Positions 31,475 to 42,115 of a stretch of DNA of 64,000 nt are shown one piece after another. Position 1 is the stretch's first letter, and every line of letters begins with the position of its first letter. Both the position numbers and the translations under genes were made by a program. The notes beneath the pieces are model-generated. The model made no database searches, was not told the origin of the DNA, and saw nothing but the letters and a program-made list of their open reading frames with translations. This stretch comes from Phytophthora sp. 'mugwort' (Eukaryota; Oomycota; Peronosporomycetes; Peronosporales; Peronosporaceae), in NCBI GenBank assembly GCA_033558025.1, contig JAUCEF010000002.1:1364001-1428000 (forward strand), written 5' to 3'.

Positions 31475-31654
31475 CAGAGAAATATCTCTCCGGTCCGTTC
31501 GTTTGCCAACCGCAAGGGAGCACGTGACCGCAAACTTTGCTGGTTTGCAGACTTTGCTGGTTTGCAGACTTTGCTGGTTTGCAGACTTTGCTGGTTTGCG
31601 GTCACGTGCTCCCTTGTGGTTGGCAAACGAACGGACCGGAGAGATATTTCTCTG
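31475..31654. mobile_element. Foldback MITE with internal 17-bp tandem repeat
   Basis: Arms of 61 bp (31475-31535 and 31594-31654) are inverted copies with one mismatch, beginning CAGAGAAATATCTCTCCGG. Between them about three and a half copies of a 17-mer (ACTTTGCTGGTTTGCAG) are in tandem. Only a dinucleotide AG is shared by the flanks, so no convincing target duplication was found. It interrupts the copia gag reading frame after TKKAK. No coding capacity. Confidence 0.85.
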
Positions 31655-32300
31655 AGATACCGAGTTTTCTGTCAGCCCGGCAGCTACGTCGCATGGAGGC
31701 ACAGACCAAGGCTTTTCTGATGAAGACAATGGACGACACGCACATCCGTCTGGTCAAGAACCTCCCGCCCGCCTACGACATTTTCCAGGCGATCTGCACA
31801 GAAGTACGAGGGTGCCGCCTTCCACGGCGACCTTTACTTCATCCAGCATTTTCTTATGGGGATCAAGTACGAGGAAAAAAGTGACCTCACGAGCTTCTTC
31901 CTCGAGCTGGAGAGCGCGATGAAAGCCGCGTCTAAGGCCACTGAATCGGCTCTCACTGATGGACAGAAGTCTCTGTGCCTCTTCCATTCGATGCCGAAGT
32001 CCTGGAAGGACGATCTCCGAGTTTGAAAAGGTATGCGGAAGTACATCCCGTATGACGAGCTCAAGATAAGCATCGAGGCGAAGGTGCGCGAGATGCAAGC
32101 TCAAGAACGCTACAGCCTCGCCAAAGGTACTCCCGAAAGCCAGAGCACCAGGAATGAGTGTGCTTTGATTGCTCCGGCGAATGAGTTGGCACTGGCAGCT
32201 TAAGTACCAGTAGCTACTAACATCTGCGGCTACTGCCAGAAGCCCCATCACAACATTTGCCAATGCCGCGGTCTCCAGAAAAACTTGCACGATGGCACCG
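31655..32300 (+). pseudogene. Copia gag, 3' part with zinc knuckle
   Basis: Coding sequence with MEAQTKAFLMKTMDDTHIRL is followed in other frames by a DLTSFFLELESAM helix and, near 32220-32265, a CCHC zinc knuckle (CGYCQKPHHNICQC, C-x2-C-x4-H-x4-C). Stops occur near 32025 and 32203. This is the nucleic-acid binding end of gag. Confidence 0.75.
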
Positions 32301-32559
32301 TTAAGGAAGGCACTGTACTTCCAGCTAACTTCGAGCTGCGTGGTGCGAGTACCCACCGGCCCATCCTTACCACCATAATCAAGGAAGACCTGGTCGCGGA
32401 CGTGGTTCGTGGCGTGGTCGTGGTGGTCGCGGCGGTCGCAGTGGCCGTCGTGGTAACGACACCTCTGGACATCGGCCAACACGCCGCGATGAAGGTGACT
32501 ACGATCAGTCTCGCCGTAACGCTGCGCTCATTGCCGTCGTGACAACCGTGCAAACGGTT

Positions 32560-34318
32560 GCGACGGCCATCAGCCTCAGAGCTCAGCCACCACGGACTTC
32601 GACTCAAGCTGGACTGTCGAGTCTGGTTGCAGCAGTCACGTGACCCAGCATGCTGAGTGGTTCAAAACCAAAACTCCAGCTAGTGGAGGCATCACCATTG
32701 GCGGGAAATCGCAGGTCCCGATTGAAACTATTGGAACGGTGGAGATCCGGTCAAGGACTCCAAGGGTGGCGAGAGAATCCATGATGTGCTTTACCCACCA
32801 AAGCTGCAGTACAACCTACTATCAGTTGCTGCTGCTGTTGACAACGACTACCGCTTCACCTTCAAACGCACGATGTGCACGGTCCAGACTGACAACGCTT
32901 CAACCTGAAGGCGACGAAATCCGCAACCTCGAAGCTGTATCAGTTTGTCGCGTCGCCGATTCAAATCACGAAGCTCACATGGCAACGACAGGTAAGCCCA
33001 CTCCTCTTCTGCTCTTGCACAAACGCCTCGGTCATCCTAACATGTGTTACAGGCGCTCACTAGCGACCCAGCGGTAACCGGAATCGATGCTCGACCCGTA
33101 GTTCGGCCAAACTCTTTCTTTTGCACTGCATGTACATACGCGAAGTCCCACCGCGCTCCATTTCCTTCTAATAGGCGTGCTGAACGGTCTACCGCGCCTC
33201 TACATAAGGTTCACAGTGATATCTGTGGCCGTCTTCCCGTTCATAGCCTCAGCGGCTGTCGCTACTTTGTAGTCTTCATCGACGATTTTAGCCGTTACAT
33301 GTTCGTATATCCGATCAAGGCACGTAGTCAACTCTATGAGTGTTATGAAAACTTCCGGATGAAAGCCTGGAACATAATCCGTCGAGATGTTCACACTCTG
33401 GAGTACATCAATCTACAGTACGATGTAGATATCTAAGCCCTGCAAGAAGATAATGCAAAGGAGTACGAGAAGCTGGGTCGTCTCATTCGAAGTATGGAAC
33501 ACACCCTCAGTTCACCAATGCGTACACGCCATAGCAGAACGGCGTGATAGAACGACGCACTGCGCACGATCATGGAACGAGTTCGTGCTTGGCTAATAGA
33601 CGCCTCCCTACCAATAGCGCTCTGGGCAGAATGTGTAACTCATGTGACGACACTGCTCAATATGACACCAAGTGTCAACACACACAACCGTACGAATTGG
33701 TGGCGCAACCGCATGCCATCTATTGAATATCTCAAAGTGTTTGGATGCGCCGCATATGCACACATCAATGAACTTTGTAGAGACAAACTGGATGCTCGAG
33801 CTCAGCTTTGTATTTACCTTGGCATTCCCGACCACAAGAGCGGCTATCGTCTGATGGACGTGAAGGCCCAACACATTGTTTACAGTCGCGATGTGGTATT
33901 TAATGAGACGGAGTTTCCACCACTCGTCGGCATTAAAGTGACGCCCAACCCACTTCTGCTACCAGCGCAATTATCAGCTGACTATCCAGTCGCTGCCGAC
34001 CGTCCTGTCCCTTCGCCTGTGACCTGCCCAGTCCCACAGGTCGGACCAAGTGATGAAACCCCAGTGCCACTTCAACCAGTATCTTCTACGAGTCAGCTTC
34101 GTCTTCCTCCACTTAGGGAGGCACTTGATCGTGGTGTTTGCACTTACGCTTTTGTAACAGAGACGGCCTCACCACCTCCATCGATATCTTCCAAACGCCC
34201 TCGCTACAAGGAAGAAATCAACCTCGGTGATATGACGGCCCCAGAAGATATCCAAGAGGCGGAGGAACGAGTTTCTCAGATGCTCAGCCTACTTGCTATT
34301 CGGTATAATACGTCCTGA
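32560..34318 (+). pseudogene. Copia protease remnant and integrase
   Basis: Near 32610 a frame reads WTVESGCSSHVT, a worn copia protease motif (Asp-Ser-Gly-Ala expected; the Asp is Glu). The GAG-pre-integrase LLLLHKRLGHPN lies near 33005-33040. The integrase core follows with HSDICGRLPVHSLSG and YFVVFIDDFSRYMFVYPIK (33200-33330). The C-terminal part (33572-34318) contains WAECVTHVTTLLN and VFGCAAYAHI. Several frameshifts and a stop near 33436 divide it. Confidence 0.8.
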
Positions 34319-35805
34319 AGCAAAGACGTTCAAAGCTGCCATGAACTCGGAATACTCACAAGAGTGGCGTATGGCGGCACAATCCGAATACAAGTCGCTC
34401 ACCACAAACAAAACCTGGGTATTAGTATCTCCTCCAAAAGGACGCAAGATCCTCCAGAACCGATGGGTATTTGTAGTCAAGTACAATGGTACAGGTGAAA
34501 TTGACTGCTGCAAAGCGCGCCTAGTAATTAAAGGTTTTCTACAACGATATCGTTGACTACAACGAAATCTTTGCCCCTGTCATACGCATGGAAGTACTCC
34601 GACTCCTATTAACTATCGCTGCACTACTGGATTTTGAAATCCATCAGATGAATGTCAAGACGGCCTTCCTCAAGGTTACCTGGACGAAGAAATCTACATG
34701 GCACAGCCAGACGGTTATGCCGTCCCAGGAAAAGAACACCTCGTGTGCAAACTGCTCAAAAACCTCTATGGTCTCAACAAGCACCCCGCATCTGGTACCA
34801 GACATTGTCAGAGTTTCTTGAGAGCCTCGGATTTCGAAAACTAATCAAGGACCAGTGTGTGTTCATGGCAACAATTGATGGCCATATGTGCTATGTAGCA
34901 GTATAAGTCGATGACTTGCTCATTATTGCACCGACTGTCAGCCTCGTTTGTCGTATCAAATCTGCCCTCAAGACGAGATTCTCCATGACATTTTGGGGGG
35001 AGGCAAAGTACATCCTCAACTGGTCAATTGAACATAATCGTGAAGCCCGAACGATTTTAATTCATCAGCACAAATACACCACCACTGTGCCCGATCGTTT
35101 CAAACACTTGGTAACATATCCAGTCGCGACTCCATCAGACCGCATCATAAAGCTATCAAAAGCAATGCAACCTCAGACGCAACTTGAAGGATAAAATGAA
35201 AGACACACCGTACCGAGAAGTTGTTGGCAGTGACATTTATCTTATGGTCGGCACCCGCCCAGATCTAGCCTTTTACATGCGAGATGTAAGTCAGTACCTC
35301 ACCAATCCAGGCAGTGAGCACTGGAACGCAGTGACCAGAGGTATTAAATGTCTATCTGGTACCACAGACTATGGCCTGCTACTTGGCGGATCGAAGACGG
35401 TGGATAGAAAAAACCTAGCCGACCACCTCACAGCTTATACAGACTCGGACTACGCTAACCGTCCTGACACCAGACGCTCTGTCGGTGGATACATTACAAT
35501 GATCGATCGAAGTCCGATATCGTGGCTGTCAAAGAAACACCATACCGTAGTGCTCTCGACCACGGAGGCCGAGTACATCGCATTGTGTCATTGCATCCAG
35601 GAAGTGATATTCCTCAAACCGCTACTTAAAGAGCTTGGATTCGCGACTACCAAACCGATCACGATTAAGGAAAACAACCAAGTTGCATTAAGATAGCAAA
35701 TAACCCTGAACTTCACGCCCGATCCAAACACATCGACATTCGTTCCCATTTTGTCCAGGAGAGAGTTGAGCGGCATGAATTCGTCATCGTGTATTGAAAC
35801 ACAAA
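34293..35805 (+). pseudogene. Copia reverse transcriptase and RNase H
   Basis: The RT begins with EWRMAAQSEYKSLTTNKTW and NRWVFVVKYNGTGEI. Its catalytic VDDLLII lies at about 34907, one codon after a TAA stop. RNase H (35184-35696) shows YTDSDYANRPDTRRSVGG and LSTTEAEYIAL, with the Asp and Glu of the active site intact. The remaining tail (SKHIDIRSHFVQERV) is read in a shifted frame to about 35800. The element then ends abruptly. Confidence 0.85.
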
Positions 35806-35880
35806 AAGCGTGTGCGGCTAGTGGCGTCCAGTCGTAGTAAGGATCCCCAGCCCCAAAGCCTCGTACGAAATACAATCCGT

Positions 35881-36155
35881 TTATTGGTGCAGAGGGCGCT
35901 GCCAGTCAACACAGTGTTTTCGCTGCTCATCGTCGGTAACTGTGTAATAGAGCTCGCCATCTGCACCGAAGTAATACATCGAGTTGGGGCGCTCGTCATC
36001 GCCGATCGGCTGCACTCTGAGCTCGGCGAAGTCGGGATACTGGCGATAGATACTCTGGATCGAATGGATCGCCCGCACGTATCTTCATCCAGCTGAGGTT
36101 CGTCTACATCTGGTTCGTCATCAGTCACATCTAATGGATCCATCTCAGTGCTCAT
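35881..36155 (-). pseudogene. Small virus-like ORF, unassigned
   Basis: Two overlapping minus-strand frames fit one former gene: an acidic start at 36155 (MSTEMDPLDVTDDEPDVDEP) and a folded segment at 36078-35881 with QYPDFAELRVQPIGDDERP and MYYFGADGELYY. A single frameshift near 36078 would join them. The family is unknown. It is the last of a set of minus-strand genes led by the D5-type helicase. Confidence 0.4.
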
Positions 36156-36185
36156 CTCGTGCGTGGTAGTATTGGTACCGAACTC

Positions 36186-36449
36186 TCATGTCTGCGTGCG
36201 AGAGGTCTGACTCTCCGACGTCACTGTTGATGGCTTAGAGGGCATACTGGCCTGCGTTCCGGCGTTTGACGTTGGGAAGAACATCTGTGTCATAGCGTCT
36301 ACTCCACTTGACGAGACGGCATCAGAGCCTGTCTCAACCGTCATCGGTACCGGAACGTCATCGGTGGCAGTTCCCGCATCGTTTAAGCTGAGCTTGTCCA
36401 TCGCTCTGATTCCATCTGTAGTGCTTAGGGTGTCTGTTTGTGTGTCCAT
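36186..36449 (-). CDS. Small Ser/Thr/Asp-rich ORF, unassigned
   Basis: An 87-residue frame starting MDTQTDTLSTTDG, rich in Ser, Thr and Asp and without hydrophobic core, so probably disordered. It lies 36 bp upstream of the preceding small ORF on the same strand and could be part of it or a separate small gene of the virus-like element. Nothing similar is known to me. Confidence 0.35.
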   Translation of the reverse strand: MDTQTDTLSTTDGIRAMDKLSLNDAGTATDDVPVPMTVETGSDAVSSSGVDAMTQMFFPTSNAGTQASMPSKPSTVTSESQTSRTQT

Positions 36450-36626
36450 TCCGCATTACTTATGCCGATATTGTGCTTCTCGATGGTGGTCTCACTATCG
36501 GTCTGAGTGCTGCTACTCGCAGCTGGTTTTTCACAGTGATAAGCTTGTCAGCATCGCTCGCCCACATGGTATCGGCGTAGATGTTGCGCTTTTCATCATC
36601 CTGGTGGACGCAACGCGCCACGTTTT

Positions 36627-37127
36627 CTAGCAGCTGTTGGCGCTTAAACTCGCGCTGACTGGCGGAGGAGAAGTTAGGGAACCTATTTCGGTAGTTGGCT
36701 CGGTGATGATGTCTATATTCTCGGACAGAGAGTCTTCTGGTAAATAATTATTATGATAGTGGTAACGATCGCTAGCGTAGTGGCTGGCACGGGGCCGGTT
36801 TTGCACACGGACATGGTCCAGCGGTGCACGATGCGGTTGCGCCCTGTTCGGCATGGACAGGTACGCCTGCAAGCACTCGTCGAATGGTAGATCAAACAGC
36901 TGCTCGGGCTCACCCGTGAAACGGATGTCGCTGACTATGTATCTGAATGCTCGTGCATGCCCGCCGATCTGCATGAGATGGTACTTAATGTAATCTACTC
37001 GCTGTACGTGGTTGATTATCGTTGCTAGTTCCTCGATCTTCTCCATGTACTGGTGGATGCGCTCTTGCATTAATGCAAACTTCGTTTTGTACATCTGCAG
37101 CACTGCCTCTGTGTTGGACGACTCCAT
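36627..37127 (-). CDS. Coiled-coil ORF of the virus-like element
   Basis: I choose the ATG at 37127 (MESSNTEAVLQMYKTK) because the 25 upstream residues are antisense-like and overlap the helicase pseudogene tail. The 166-residue product has a helical N-terminal half (FALMQERIHQYMEKIEELA) and a FDLPFDECLQAYL patch. A His/Tyr/Asn-rich tail with polar low complexity follows. It is intact, unlike its neighbours, but no family is recognised. It overlaps nothing and follows the D5-type gene on the same strand. Confidence 0.45.
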   Translation of the reverse strand: MESSNTEAVLQMYKTKFALMQERIHQYMEKIEELATIINHVQRVDYIKYHLMQIGGHARAFRYIVSDIRFTGEPEQLFDLPFDECLQAYLSMPNRAQPHRAPLDHVRVQNRPRASHYASDRYHYHNNYLPEDSLSENIDIITEPTTEIGSLTSPPPVSASLSANSC

Positions 37128-37179
37128 ATCTATATTGAAAAGAATGACAAAAAAATGGTTGTGGGGTCTTATCATCATT

Positions 37180-39405
37180 TTAGTAGTCGTCATCCTCCTC
37201 ATAGTCGTCCTCGCTGTAAACCTTCTTGCTGTCCTCCTCCTCCTCTGGAATAGGCACGATGTACTGCGCCAGCTTTATCTCGATCAGCTCGCGAGAGATC
37301 TGTCGCACGTTGCGCGTCACCCACTGGCCAGCATAGTCATCACGTTTGAACTTGCGATCCTTGAGCTCGAAGCTTAGGGTATTCAGCATGCTGCCAAACA
37401 CTGTCCGGGAGACTATCTTCTCATGGCCCTGCTCAGCCCATATCAGGTAACCTTCGTACACCTCATTGTTCGTCAAGCTCTGGATTTTAGTTATCACTTT
37501 GTTCGATTAACCGCTCGCGCATGCGCTGCAGGTACCGCACCGCAGCATTTGATGCAGCTGCTTCTTGTAATCCGTCTCAGGGATCTTCCTGGGGTTGAAT
37601 TTGTGAATGTCACGCCTTAGCAGCCAATGGAACAGGTGTAGACCAGCGTTCATGGTGAGCAGGGGGTGGTACACGCGCTCCTCCGCGCTTTGGCATGCCT
37701 GGGCAATAGATCTCAGACACCTCAATGCATATGTAACGACGGTCATGGGCCTCCACGATGCTAGAGAAATCATTTTTTTGGTAGCGATTATGTAATTGCT
37801 AAAGTCATCAACCTCGTAGGTGTTTTGGCCCTTGCGTTCTAACAGCTGCTTGCCCTCCGTGATCCTGTTCTTGAACAGGTGGCACGACCACCTGTCACCG
37901 CTGCCCATGGTCTTGTCGACGAGCACGAGCAGCTTGCCCAGCTCAGCGGAGTTGAAACACCCCGTCACACGCGTAAGGTCGTTGATGACGGTTGCCAATC
38001 TGGGGTTGAGCACGTAACGTGAAAAGACGTTGATGAACCAGTTATTTCCTGACCCTGGTCGGCTCTTGAGCATGGGCACCGCACCGGTCTTCACGTGGGG
38101 CTTGGCTGCACCAGATGCGCAAACCAGTCGAGAATGTACTTACTCAGCTCCTTGTTACCACTGCAGATGACGGACTTCACATGATCCATTCACATGTGGA
38201 TGATCTCCTCGTCACATTCGTGGTTAGGGTCGTAGGTGTGCAGTCACGGTGGAAATAGGTTAAAGACCTTCCCCATGTCGCGTGTCTGCTTCAGATTGCG
38301 CGGGATGACGTTCACGCTGGAGTACGCGATGCCACGCCAGCAGTGGTTCAGGATATCCTTTAGGTTCACTTGAACCTTCACATCCTGGTAGTTCACATCG
38401 AACACCGTCTGTTGCTCGGTGTAGGCCTTGGACGTCACAATCACTATGTCGTAGCTGATGGTTCGCACCTGGTCGTTGTCGCTGTACCGCATGGTCTGGA
38501 CAGTCTTCTTGAGGTACGAGCCCTTCATACTGTTCATGATGTAGGCATAGGACGACTTGATAGCCTGCGCCAGCATGTCATCCCACTCCTCGACTAGCGC
38601 AAGATCGTCCACGAACCACTCGTTGTCCTTCAGGATAAGATCGCTGCGTTGTTTGGTTAGCTCCTTCTTCAAGGCATCGAGCATCTCTGCCTTCATGACA
38701 TTGGCGCTCTTTGACTTGTCACCCTTGACGTACTACTTCTTTCACTCGACGTACTTCGCACTCTCGGCGCCGGCCGCAATCATCTTGAGCTTCGCCTCGC
38801 TGATGCCAGGATGGGACTTCGAGTCCTTCCAGCTGTCAAAGGTATCCAGCGCAGCCGTGAGGTTGAAGTTGTCGCCCATCTTCGCGTGAAGCACACACAC
38901 GTACGTTCTCAGTGTGAGTGATCAGTCCAGGGGCTTGCGGTAAAGCAAGCCAGCGAGGTTGCGAGCATTCTTGCTGATCGCGAGCCACGTGGTGGGAAGG
39001 AGGCAACAGAGGTTGTATAGCCGCGCGTTGTAGCACCCCACGTCACAACATATGTCAAGGTCAGTGCGATCTTGAATCGTCTTGCGACGGAAGGCCTCGA
39101 ACCCAGCCCTGACATACTCGAGCTCAAAGCACAGATGGATTGGACATCCCGCTGCGTCCTGCGTCGCCGTATCCGCCGGTTGCTGAAACATCTCGATGTC
39201 CAGCTTGAATGGATGCCCGTCCACCGCAGAGCCCTCCTCGGACACCTTGAAGTCCATGTCGCTGAGCCTGGGACACGAGCGCCATCTGCCGATCGGGCTC
39301 GTAGAACAGGCTGCCAGATGGCAACTCGTCTCCAAGCATACGGCAGTCGAAATCTTGAATCGTGGCTGAGCTGGTCATGGGGTCGACGTAGCGGTTAGCG
39401 GACAT
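37180..39405 (-). pseudogene. D5-type primase/SF3 helicase of a DNA-virus-like element, broken
   Basis: Reading down the minus strand, the blocks are an N-terminal region (39405-38700), a D5_N-like segment with a VICSGNKELSKYILDWFAHL text near 38150, and the SF3 helicase core. The core has a Walker A remnant (SRPGSGNNWF, the usual Lys replaced by Asn), VTGCFNSAELGKLLVLVDK as Walker B, then VDDFSNYIIATKK and a DRR-containing sensor read in another frame near 37740. A C-terminal winged-helix-like part follows (37497-37180: EVYEGYLIWAEQ) and ends in an acidic tail. This order is that of D5-like helicases of nucleocytoplasmic and related DNA viruses, which unwind viral DNA. Stops and at least four frameshifts disable it. 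Confidence 0.7.
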
Positions 39406-39410
39406 CGTGA

Positions 39411-40022
39411 GATTCTAGTGAAGGGGGAACTGGTTGGTTCATGGTCGGTGGTGATGTAGTGTTGTTTTTACATCATGAGGTCACCGACGCTCAATATAGA
39501 ATTACTATACACAAATATATATGTTTACCCAAAAATAATGTTCTTGGCAGTATATAAGAGCACAAAAAGAGTCGATGTACATAAAAAAATCATTAATGCA
39601 TTCACCTCGACGACGCTCCCCTGGCCTCGCCACCGCCCCTCGTCCGGTCAGACTCCACCGTCATTCCAATGAACCCACTACAGCGGCGCCAGGACCCTTC
39701 CGCATGGCAGGCACCCAAGGCAGCGTACCCTCAGTATCGTGTAGCTATCGACCGAACCAAACCGTGAGCGAATATGGGCGCTCTTACAGTTTTTTTGTCT
39801 ATGTAACATAGGGAGATGCAACATACCATACGCGACGCGTTGGCCCCGCAAACGAAGAGCGCGGTGCTGCTCAATGCACGTGTGGGGTTCCTGACCTCCA
39901 TAGTCGACGGTGTGCGTAGGGCGCGTGATCTCGGGTTCCTCAATCGAACCCGGATTGTTGCTAGACGAGTCGAGGACTCGGACAATCTCCGCACGCAGTA
40001 CAGCGGCAGTGCCACCTGATCG
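39411..40022. other. Spacer and start of plus-strand virus-like gene
   Basis: 39411-39670 is the AT-rich gap between the minus-strand helicase gene and plus-strand coding sequence, a likely divergent promoter. A short plus-strand frame near 39669 reads MNPLQRRQDPSAWQAPKAAY but stops after 32 codons. From 39816 a coding-like frame (IRDALAPQTKSAVLLNARVG) runs to a stop near 40018. It probably belongs to the N-terminus of the recombinase gene that follows. Confidence 0.35.
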
Positions 40023-40244
40023 CTTTAATCGAAGCAGCTGGCGATCTTGTGAGACCGGCCACGTTGAAGACGTATGGCCGAAAGATCGAGCGCCTCAAGC
40101 GCCAGATGAAACGCTCTCCCACAGAGAACACACTTACGGAGGAACAGGAGCAATACCGCTCTTTGTCAGAGCGGGTAGAGGTCGTTGACACCGCATTGGC
40201 CGACCTGCTTGAGGCCACTGGTCTATATTTCTCTGCGCGAGGAG
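40023..40244 (+). pseudogene. Tyrosine recombinase gene, 5' segment (before gypsy insertion)
   Basis: The frame contains ATLKTYGRKIERLKRQM, which resembles the SAM-like core-binding domain of tyrosine recombinases, followed by a helix ADLLEATGLYF. The reading frame then runs into the gypsy LTR. The catalytic half of a tyrosine recombinase appears in the same strand directly after the other LTR at 45434. I infer that the gypsy element split one gene. The assignment of this half rests on position more than on motif. Confidence 0.4.
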
Positions 40245-40434
40245 AGTATTTCTTGCGTGAGGAGAGCTTAGGGGAGGGCGGCGCAAATCTTAAAGTGCCG
40301 CCTCCCGCAGTTGGCGGATGAAGGCCGCGGGGCCTCCTCAACCGCCCTATGTCTGCTTCTGTATTGATTTTACTATCTAGTATAATATCGTTAAGATAAA
40401 CCTATTTAGACTACCTGGTAGCCCTGATACGCTC
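40245..40434 (-). repeat. Gypsy 3' LTR
   Basis: Matches 45244-45433, sharing the block TTGATTTTACTATCTAGTAT and the end GCCCTGATAC. A tandem 20-bp duplication (TATTTCT, GCG, GAGGAGAG) lies just before it. Confidence 0.8.
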
Positions 40435-40940
40435 ACCTACCTTCAAAAGGAGGCCTTCCATTCATCTTCTCCCACCAACTCCACAAGAAATTGGGTTCGG
40501 GATTTTCGATGCGTTTGCCAAGAAGTCTGTTCACAAGTTGTCCAATGGTTCCGTCAGCTAGCACCACTTCATGAGGTCGTGACCGACGCGTTGTTTCCCG
40601 ATATGGTTTCAACGACGACGTGTTGAAGACCGGATGGAGCTTATTTCCTGACAGGATGTTCAGCTCGTATGCGTGGTCGTGAACTCGGCGAATGACACTA
40701 TAAGGGCCAATTCATTTGGGGTCTAATTTTGACGAGTTCGGCAACCCGGTGCGTTTTGGGTCCAAGTGTTGAGTGCTGAGATATACCCTGTCGCCAACTT
40801 GGAATTCTTGTTCTTGGCGGTTCCTATCGTAGACATCTCTCATGCGCTCTTAAGCTTGCGCCAGTTCTTCGCGACAGTGAAGGCGAATAGCTGCTTGACG
40901 CTCTTGAAGTATGCACCTCGTTTGCTTGTGGGCACCCCAG

Positions 40941-41936
40941 TCATTTTTTCCGCTTCAATTGTAAGGGATTGAGTGGTATGTACCCTAAGTCTGCTTCGAA
41001 AGGAGACGTCTTCGTGCTTGAATTGACCGTCGAGTTTACAGCAAATTCTACATAGGCGAGGTGAAGATCCCAGTCGCCTTGAAGTGGACCAACGTAGTTC
41101 CGAAGGTATTCCTCCAGAGTCTGGTTCATCCGTTCGGTCTGGTCGTCACCTTGTGGTCGGTGTGCGACCGTCATGTTTACTTTCGTTCTGATGGATTTGA
41201 AGATGAACTGCCAGAAAGTGGAGACAAACTTGCGATCACGGTCTGAAATAATGCTGGTGGGCATATCATGGAGTTTCCAGATATGATCGATGAATAGCCG
41301 TGCTACTCCTTCTGCTGTAACGGTCTTTGTTGTCGGAACAAAGTGACATCGCTTCGTCAATCTATCAACCATAATCCAGACGAGTCGACTTTGTTTTTCG
41401 TCCGTGGCAAGTCTGTGATAAAGTCCATAGAGATGGATCGCCACCTTTCATCGGGGATACTTAGTGGCTCTAGCAGCCCAGGCGGTTTTGCAAGCCGTGG
41501 CTTGTTGCGCCGACACGATTCACACTCTTCAAAAAACTTTTGGATCGACTTGAACATCTTGGACCAGTACCAGCGTCGCGCTAGCGTCAAGTATGTGCGC
41601 TCTGCGCCTGGATGTCCTCCGTAGTTTGATTCGTGGCACTCAGCGATGATCTGATGTCGAAGTTTCATGGAGTTGGGCACCACAAGTCGAGGGACATAAT
41701 CCGCAGGTACTGGTACCACAGTAAATTGTTGGCCTGGGTGTAACACAGATATCGCATTTGTTATTGCCTCTCCGCTCGTAGTTTTGCTGGCTCCGACCAT
41801 CTCTTAATCGCTGCAAAAATGACTTGAGCTTCGCGGTCTTTTGAGTAAGCGTCTTTGATCGCTTTGACCAGCGCGCTGTCGGAAGCGACTGCACTGACCT
41901 CCATGTGGAACGACGTGTCATCAAAACTGGTGACAC
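40941..41936 (-). pseudogene. Gypsy integrase
   Basis: The zinc-binding domain (41800-41500) shows HQIIAECHESNYGGHPG and CESCRRNKPR in the H-H-C-C layout. The catalytic core reads ISMDFITDLPRTKNKVD, ISDRDRKFVS and QTERMNQTLEEYLRNYVG, so the D, D and E are present. A frameshift near 41360-41440 splits the core between two frames. Confidence 0.85.
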
Positions 41937-42115
41937 TGATATCGTGGAAGTACGTGGTCTCCGGTTGCAGGTCAGATCTACGACTCAGTGCGTCAGCGAT
42001 TCCATTTTTAGCTCCTGGCAGATACGAGAACGTGGGTCGGTACTCCGCGAGGGTGTCATACCACCGCGCAAGACGGCAATTTGCCATCTTTTGCGTGAAG
42101 AGACCCTCGAGGCTC

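Larger units (their letters stand above)
28258..35805 (+). mobile_element. Ty1/copia LTR retrotransposon, decayed and interrupted
   Basis: Domain order on the plus strand is gag, protease remnant, GAG-pre-integrase and integrase, reverse transcriptase, RNase H, the copia order with integrase before RT. The gag is split by the hAT element at 28487-31376 and by a MITE at 31475-31654. Many stops and frameshifts occur. The element is cut off near 35805, shortly after the RNase H, where the minus-strand virus-like genes begin, so the 3' LTR is missing. It cannot be autonomous. Confidence 0.85.

Noticed and set aside
31530..31600. Short regularly repeated units resembling a CRISPR array
   Set aside because: The 17-bp units are in direct tandem without unique spacers and lie in the loop of a foldback MITE; the genome is eukaryotic.
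39915..39965. A GGGTTC...GAACCC stem resembling a tRNA T-arm
   Set aside because: The loop length is wrong and no D-arm, anticodon arm or acceptor stem can be paired around it.
40049..40321. A single plus-strand ORF running from the recombinase-like segment into the LTR
   Set aside because: The last 25 codons lie inside the gypsy LTR, and the same reading occurs at the other LTR, so the C-terminus is repeat sequence and not part of the gene.
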